Shown here piece by piece: positions 58,571-64,000 of a stretch of 64,000 bases of DNA. Within the stretch, counting starts at the first letter, position 1, and every line of letters starts with the position of its first letter. Origin of the DNA: Desmodus rotundus (Eukaryota > Chordata > Mammalia > Chiroptera > Phyllostomidae); assembly GCF_022682495.2 (NCBI RefSeq), contig NC_071398.1, positions 12,964,934 through 13,028,933 on the forward strand, read 5' to 3'. Under the pieces are notes generated by a model. That model worked only from the letters and a program-made list of their open reading frames with translations, was not told the DNA's origin and ran no database searches. The translations under genes were made by a program, and so were the position numbers.

Positions 58571-58855
58571 TGGTGTGCATAGTCTTCGCGAGCGGAGATG
58601 ATGATTACACTCATTTCTTCTTCCAATAGGCATGTATGGAGAGGTGTCACCACTGTTGGCAGAGTTCTAGGCAGGGCCGCGAATAAAACCAACCACACTG
58701 CTATCTTGTGCTGCTTACAGTATAATGGGGGGAGGGCATCTGAGAAACAAATACCCAAAGGAAACAAATAATCATATATATAGGGGCGGGCAAAAGTAGG
58801 TTTACAGTTATGTATATGTGAAACACAGACTTTGTTCTTGTATAATTATTTATTC

Positions 58856-59051
58856 ATTGTTTAAGGATTTTATTTATTTTTAGAGAGAGGGGAAGGGAAG
58901 GAGAAAGAGGGGGAGAGAAACACCAACGCGTGGTTGCCTCTTACGTGCCCCCTACTGGGGAACCAGGCATGTGCCCTGACTGGGAGTCGAACTGGTAACC
59001 TTTTGGGTCACAGGCCCATGCTCAATCCACTGAGCTACACCAGCCAGGGCT
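58856..59051 (-). mobile_element. VES-type bat SINE nested in the mariner element
   Basis: Minus-strand VES: tail 'aaggattttatttattttt' with gagagaggggaaggga, antisense B box 'gggagtcgaactggtaacc', head 'ccactgagctacaccagcc'. 11-bp target duplication ATTATTTATTC at 58845-58855 and 59052-59062. It carries a perfect CTCF core at 58945-58958. Confidence 0.93.
58945..58958 (-). promoter_or_regulatory. SINE-borne CTCF core motif
   Basis: The minus strand reads CCAGTAGGGGGCAC, matching all 14 positions of CCASYAGRKGGCRS. It lies inside the VES SINE body. Binding is not shown by sequence alone. Confidence 0.5.
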
Positions 59052-59224
59052 ATTATTTATTCTTGTATTATGTGTTTTTCCTTAAGAACAACTGTACACC
59101 TCCTTTTGCTCACCCCTGTAGTACATTAGTTGATGAAATGCCTTTGGAAACAGTTAAATTGGGTAAGGGAAGAGAGTGCTATTGGTGAGGGATTCTTTTA
59201 TATGTATTAGAAAAGAAAGATATT

Positions 59225-60530
59225 CGGTAGAGGCCTGGCGAAGTGGGGCAGGTATCCGGGTAGGTAACTAGAGACAAACATTCAGGCAAAGAGAACACCA
59301 GAGGCAAAGGCCCTGGGAGTATTTGGCATCCTCTAGAAGAAAGGAGGCAAGTGTGACTTGAAGGATGTGAGGGATGGAAAGTAAAGGGAGAGGAGGGTGG
59401 AGGGTGGAGGTTGGTGGCAGGGCGACTCATGTGAGCCTTGGAGACAATTTTCAGTTCTCTGGCTTCCTTCCTTCCTTCCTCCCGTCCTTCCTTCCTATCT
59501 GACTTTCTATTTATTTATTTTTCGTGAAAGAGATAAAAACTCTTGCAGGACTCTGAACTCAGGTGTGGCATGATCTCTCTTAAAAGGGCCATCCTGGCTA
59601 CTCTGAAGGGAGTAGATTGCGGGCAGGGTAGGCAAGACAGAATCAGGTGAGAAATCAGTGGGTTGGAGTTGGAGATAGCAGTACCAGCGGGAACGTGAGG
59701 GATGTTTGGCCAGGCTGGTGCACGGAGGAACTGTGAGAAACTGTTAGATGCTGAGGGAAGATTGTAGGTGGAGCCAGCTGGAAGGTAGGGTGGAGGGAAT
59801 CGGGAGTTTGGTTTGGCATGGATTTATTTTGAGATGTTCAGTCAGAGAGGCAGATGAACACAAGAGTTCAACATTCAAAGGGCTGAATGAGATAACATGG
59901 GGATTAAGTATAGGGAAGTAAGAGTTCCAAGAACCAGTCCCCTTATTTAGATCTGGAGAATGAGAGGGAAAATAAGGAAAAGGAAATGGACAAGTGATGG
60001 CCTGTGACACAGGATGGGAACTGGGGGTGTTTTCCTAGAAGCCAAGGGAGTTTTGAAAGATGAAGGGGGTTTGTGTCAATTGTTGCTGATTTGATTCGAG
60101 CGATGAAGACCAATAAATGACCGCAGTATTTGGCAAACAGAAATAATTGATGGGAGTGGTTCCAGGGGAGGGGTGAGATTCAAAGCCGCACTGGAGTTGG
60201 TACCAGGGGAAATGGGATGAGGACCAGTCAAGACATTGAATGTACCTCTCGTTCAGGGAGTTCACTGTGAAGGGAAACCGAGACAGTGGACAGAGAGGTT
60301 TAGGGAGGTTATGGGATAAAGGGAGAGCTTTTGGTGAGAAGGAGAATGTTACAGTGTTTTTGTGCCATGATGGGAGTGATAGAGTAAATAAGGGAAACTC
60401 ATTATTGCGAGGGAGAAAGAAGATCACAGCAAAAGAGGTGTCCTCGGCGAGGTGAGAGCGGGCCCAGGGCAGGCTGAGAAGAGAAGTTGGCCTGTGAAGG
60501 AAGCTGAGTTCACACGTCATAATAAGAACA
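59225..60530 (-). repeat. L2 LINE with reverse-transcriptase remnants
   Basis: On the minus strand, relics of the L2 ORF2 reverse transcriptase appear in order. SRFPFTVNSLNERYIQCL and QCGFESHPSPGTTPI (from about 60330 down) resemble the RPISLLPF...LLERV...QSGFRP...ST region. LTEHLKINPCQTKLPI (about 59840-59795) resembles the later HLKLN..KTELL segment. No clear YADD catalytic box is left between them. Ancient, inactive. A CTTC microsatellite interrupts it at 59463-59497. Confidence 0.7.
59463..59497. repeat. (CTTC)n microsatellite
   Basis: CTTC units with one CCGT interruption. Confidence 0.9.
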
Positions 60531-60599
60531 AAGACACACCCTTGTGGCTATAGATGCAGGGACTTTGGTATATTTGGTGATGGACACAGGTGGGATTTC

Positions 60600-60740
60600 T
60601 CTTCTGATATAGCTTCTATTTTCTCAGCAAATCAAGAGAAATGATGTTCTTTTCCCAAGTCACACAGCAATAAATCACAGAGCTGTCTAGATTCCAGATC
60701 CCAAACTATGTTCTCTTCCTGACACCACAACGGTAGCCTA
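60600..60740 (+). repeat. MIR SINE relic
   Basis: 'cttttcccaagtcacacagc' followed by 'aataaatcacagagctg' and 'ctagattccagatcccaaac'. Confidence 0.65.
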
Positions 60741-61650
60741 ACCTTCTTCAGGGTGAAAATGAAAACCTATCTACATTTTAGACGTTCTCACCTATTCTCT
60801 TCAGAATACTGTTAATATTGTTAATATTCCGAAGGGGGGTCATCATTCAATTACCAAAGCTTGAATTGGAACCACTTTTCCTGGCCAGAGGCATCCACTG
60901 AACTTGCCTACTTACCCAACAGTAATCTCTTCACTGATTTCCTAAAGTTTCCAAAGCTGAAGATTAATAATAATAATAATAACCTAATCTCCATAGCAGG
61001 ATTTTGAGGTCAGTGGTAGTAGCGCCACTTTGCAAATTCTTAAGTTAAAGCAGAATTAAGAAACTGTATCACCATTGTACCCTGCACTTCTAGCAGAGCT
61101 GATAGGGTTCACTAAGTATTTTGTGGGTGAAAAGAGGTCACTTACTTATCTTGTGTCTTTCATTACTTAGTTAGCTTTCAGTTGCAATAAACAGAAAACC
61201 CATCTGAAAGTGGTTTAAATGATATGAATGCCCTTCCAAGTCCAAGAGAGTTTAATTCAGTGACTCAAAGGCATCCCAGGGGACCAGGTTCCTGCCAGCT
61301 TCACACTTTGCCACCCTTCACTTGCAACTTATCCAAATAGGTCAGCCTGGCACATGCAGCTGGCTCTCTGACCTAGAGGCTGGTCCTAGGGAATGTTACT
61401 GACTTGTGTTTAAGATCAAGGAAAGTTTTCCTAGAAGCTCTCCCAGATCCTGATTGTAGATGCACCTGGATTTTGTACCTACACACACCTCAGCCGTTCG
61501 ATTGGCAAGATAAGTGAGACTACCGCAGTGTGGTCTTAGATAACAATTTGGATCAGGAAGTTGCGGTGGATTCAGTCTCTCTTGGGGACATGGCCATTGA
61601 GAGAATGTTGAAGACAACATCAAGAGGAGCAAAGAAGGGAAACAGGAGTG
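60741..61650. other. Unassigned stretch with old repeats
   Basis: (TAA)n lies at about 60965-60984. 61160-61400 contains 'caataaacagaaaacccatc', a word typical of a common mammalian repeat I cannot name. No gene. Confidence 0.4.
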
Positions 61651-61654
61651 TCTG

Positions 61655-61715
61655 CAAGTAGGCAGCCAGTCATCTCGTATCTAAGTGGAGGGGCTGGGAT
61701 TTGAACCCAGATACT
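61655..61715 (+). repeat. MIR 3' fragment
   Basis: 'gtggaggggctgggatttga' followed by acccagata is the MIR 3' segment; it ends at the polypyrimidine tract. Confidence 0.65.
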
Positions 61716-61721
61716 TGATAT

Positions 61722-61853
61722 CTCCTCCTCCTCCTTCTCCTCTTCCCTCTCTCTTTTTTTCTCCTTTTTTCCTTCTCTCTTTTTTCTCTCTCCTCTCTCT
61801 TCTCTTTTTTCTCTCTCTCCTCTCTCTGTCTCTCACACACACACACACACACA
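61722..61853. repeat. Long polypyrimidine tract passing into (CA)n
   Basis: About 105 bp of C/T only on plus, except for one G near its end (CTGTCTCTC), made of CTC/CTT/TCTC blocks, followed by about 11 CA units. Mirror-like segments could form triplex DNA. Confidence 0.95.
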
Positions 61854-62265
61854 CTTTTGCTGAGTGTTCTAGTAGCCCATGCCAATTAGTTAAACAATGC
61901 CTCATAAAACATCTTAAATTACCCCATAAACCATAGTGCTGAGCATAGTATAGTCCGTCTAGGGCTAGTCTCAGGTTACCTCTCTCTTAGGACTTTATTG
62001 ATCTTGGTTGAAAATTAATTATTTTATCAAGTCATTAAAGAATAGATTTTTACACTAGCCTGAGTCTGCATAAGAAACGCACATACAGGTTGCAGAGCTC
62101 AAGGAGTCCCTTACCGGCCCCATTGTTTACCCGATAATGAGTCTGTGTCAGTGAGACGAGGGGCGACCTATCTAAGTCAAGTTTTTTTTTTTTTTTGGAA
62201 AAAAATAAAACCTACTGAATGGGAAGTATACATAAACCAAAGGTTTTAATGTAGCCTTCAGGCTC
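61854..62265. other. Unassigned non-coding stretch
   Basis: T-run near 62181-62198 followed by an A-run; no gene recognised. Confidence 0.4.
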
Positions 62266-62269
62266 TATC

Positions 62270-62720
62270 TGATGGGCATCTCCCTCGTCTTGCTGCTCCT
62301 CTGACCTCACCTGCTGCCACCTGGTTTTCCTTTTACATACTTCATATAGTCATGCTTCCTGGCCTGTGCGATAACCGATCCTCTGCCTGGAATTATATCA
62401 CCTTATTATAAAGCCTTCCTTGACCACCATTTGTAAAGCAGTTCCCCCTCCTTCCAACCACTAGCATTCTCTATTCTGTTTCCTGGGTTGTTTTCTCCAA
62501 GCAGTGTATAGCTACAGTGTATAGCTACGGTGTATAGCTATAGTGTATAGCAGTGTATAGCACCAGGGACACCATCTACTTATTTGTAAAGTTGTATTTG
62601 TCTTTCTTCTCACTGCAGAAAGTAAGTTCCAGTAGGTTTTGATGGGGTTTTTTTTCCTATTGTATTCCTTATTATACCCCAATTACTCAGAACAGTGTGT
62701 AGTGTTTAATAGATAGTCAT
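62270..62720 (+). repeat. L2 LINE 3' region with an internal tandem repeat
   Basis: 'ctgctcctctgacctcacct', 'gcctggaattatatcacc', 'aaagccttccttgaccacc', then, after the tandem repeat, 'agaaagtaagttccagtagg' and tttaatagatagtcattg. Ordered L2 match. Confidence 0.7.
62503..62561 (+). repeat. Minisatellite-like tandem repeat
   Basis: Units of 13, 13, 13, 10 and 10 bp based on agtgtatagctac. Confidence 0.9.
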
Positions 62721-62799
62721 TGCTTCCATAAAAAGTGAATAAATTATAATCTTTGCTTCTAAGAGGCTCCTAATCTATTGAAAAAGGCATGTAAACCAA

Positions 62800-62840
62800 T
62801 TAATCAACCCACCAACCAACCAACTAACCAACCAGCTGAC
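62800..62840. repeat. (CCAA)n-like repeat
   Basis: Imperfect CCAA/CCAG tetranucleotide repeat. Confidence 0.8.
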
Positions 62841-62899
62841 CAGCCCAGCAGTAATGCAGCCACCCACCAAATGGGTCCTGCTGTACTCTCAGCGTGAGA

Positions 62900-63075
62900 C
62901 GTAAGAACGCTGCGCAGAGTTAAGCTGGCTGAGATCCAGCTCCAGCTCCACCAGTTCAGCCTGGTATGTTTAGGAAAGTTTCTTACGCTCTCTAACCCTC
63001 AGTCCCTCCCTCAGTGAGTGGATATTTGAGGAGTTAGATAATCTCTATAAAACACTTTACGTTGCACCTGACAAA
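62900..63075 (-). repeat. MIR SINE relic (antisense)
   Basis: 'ccagctccagctccaccagt' and 'cttacgctctctaaccctc', then 'gagttagataatctctataa'. Confidence 0.65.
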
Positions 63076-64000
63076 ATTGTATGTTCGACACACATACAAT
63101 TTTATTACAAATAAAAAGAACTAGATTCAGTGAGGGTACCGATGAACTCTGCCTGGGAAGTTCAGAAAAGCAAAGAGGAGATGAGCCTAAACACTGAGTT
63201 CTTTGTACAAGTTCATTCATCATTTTAAAAAGGGTGACTGTTAAGTTTTTAGTTCCTTCAAACTTTTTAGCATAGAGAGACACACCATTATTCTTCTTTG
63301 TCTCTGATAATCAATTCATGTTAACATTGGAGTGACTGATTTAGGAATAGAATCACTTCCCAGGTGCTTAAACACTAGTAAGTGGGGGTGTACCCAATGA
63401 AATACATTTTGATTTGTTTTTCACAACAATTTTCCGCTTGTTTCACACGCAAGTGTGCAAAAACAATGAAGGTCAAGAGTTATAGTGCAAATTAAGTATA
63501 ATATTATGTAATCAAATATAAGGAATTTGCCTATGTAATGACATTATGTAGGCAATTTCTATAATATCAATATTTCTGTATCATCTTAATGTTTTCTTTG
63601 CTTTCAAAGTAGAAAATACAGTGAGTTCTTCTGCTTAACTGTACATGTGCAATATGTAGATTATTAGACTTTGATTCGCACAGAGTAGGTGCACAAAGAA
63701 CATTGGTGTTCAAAGCTATGAGCTGCCATGGTAATTTGTTTTTTCAGATAACATGCAACTTGTGTCAAAGGAAGAAAACTACACATGTTATTTCACTTAA
63801 CAACAATTATCTAGGAAATGTTGCTTTAAGATACCAGGTCCCTTCTTGTCTTCATGTCATAAAATAGGTCTGTAATTTAAGCCCTGATGATCCCAGGCAT
63901 GAAAATGGCTCAAAGTTAAATTTCTGTAAAACTTTTTGTGCAAAGTAGAAGCAATGCAACATTCTAGACCAGGAGAAACTCAGGTGAATGCAGTTGCACA
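63076..64000. other. AT-rich, repeat-poor end of window
   Basis: No gene recognised. 63420-63640 has an enhancer-like texture and an imperfect inverted repeat at 63523-63559. Conservation not testable here. Confidence 0.35.

Larger units (their letters stand above)
58781..59118. mobile_element. Mariner-like miniature element split by a SINE
   Basis: Left end taggggcgggcaaaagtagg, right end ccttttgctcacccctg, flanked by TA at 58779-58780 and 59119-59120. Removing the SINE (58856-59051) and one 11-bp duplication leaves 131 bp, matching the 130-bp relative at 30858-30987. Confidence 0.9.

Noticed and set aside
1..64000. CRISPR array, bacterial operon, integrated virus or plasmid origin
   Set aside because: No regularly spaced direct repeats, operon-like gene packing, retroviral LTR pair or viral-like genes were seen; the whole window reads as mammalian non-coding DNA.

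Overview
The window is nuclear DNA from a mammal, almost certainly a bat of the Yangochiroptera. Six tRNA-derived VES-type SINEs, several short mariner-like miniature elements and a 1.9 kb half-LINE (HAL1) of a kind I associate with bat genomes lie on a background of general mammalian repeats (MIR, L2, MER5, MER20, old L1). I find no bacterial, viral or plasmid signal. I find no confident protein-coding exon either: the long open frames at 33-35.9 kb are by-products of high G+C, and the other recognisable protein-like frames belong to decayed LINEs. Repeat family names come from recalled consensus sequences; no database search was run.

Layout. 1-10.4 kb: old repeats (MIR, L1, L2, MER20, two MER5-like elements) and a repeat-poor block at 1.44-2.44 kb that looks like conserved regulatory DNA. 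10.4-29 kb: mostly unique sequence with MIR/L2 relics, two VES SINEs and microsatellites. 29.2-32.8 kb: several repeat-poor AT-rich blocks that are enhancer candidates, plus a small mariner element. 32.8-36.0 kb: a large CpG island with GC boxes, a tight G-quadruplex motif and two strong splice-donor sequences pointing outward (minus strand at 33866, plus strand at 35874). This suggests a divergent promoter with untranslated first exons; the gene is not recognised. 36.5-64 kb: progressively repeat-rich, with an L1 split by a miniature transposon, L2 relics (one keeping reverse-transcriptase remnants at 59.2-60.5 kb), an inverted L1, the HAL1 at 49.6-51.5 kb, and nested insertions at 52.2-52.9 and 58.8-59.1 kb.

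How it fits together. The most economical reading is the promoter and flanking regulatory landscape of an unidentified gene or divergent gene/lncRNA pair, later loaded with bat-lineage transposons. A 19-bp word combining a MAF half-site and a GATA site occurs exactly twice, in two enhancer-like blocks 30 kb apart, one beside the CpG island. CTCF-like motifs at 1.39 kb (plus) and 30.1 kb (minus) are convergent, and a third, perfect core match was brought in by a VES SINE at 58.9 kb. The best mobile-element result is the HAL1: an L1-type 5' region and ORF1 joined directly to a 3' tail with no ORF2, bounded by a near-match target duplication.
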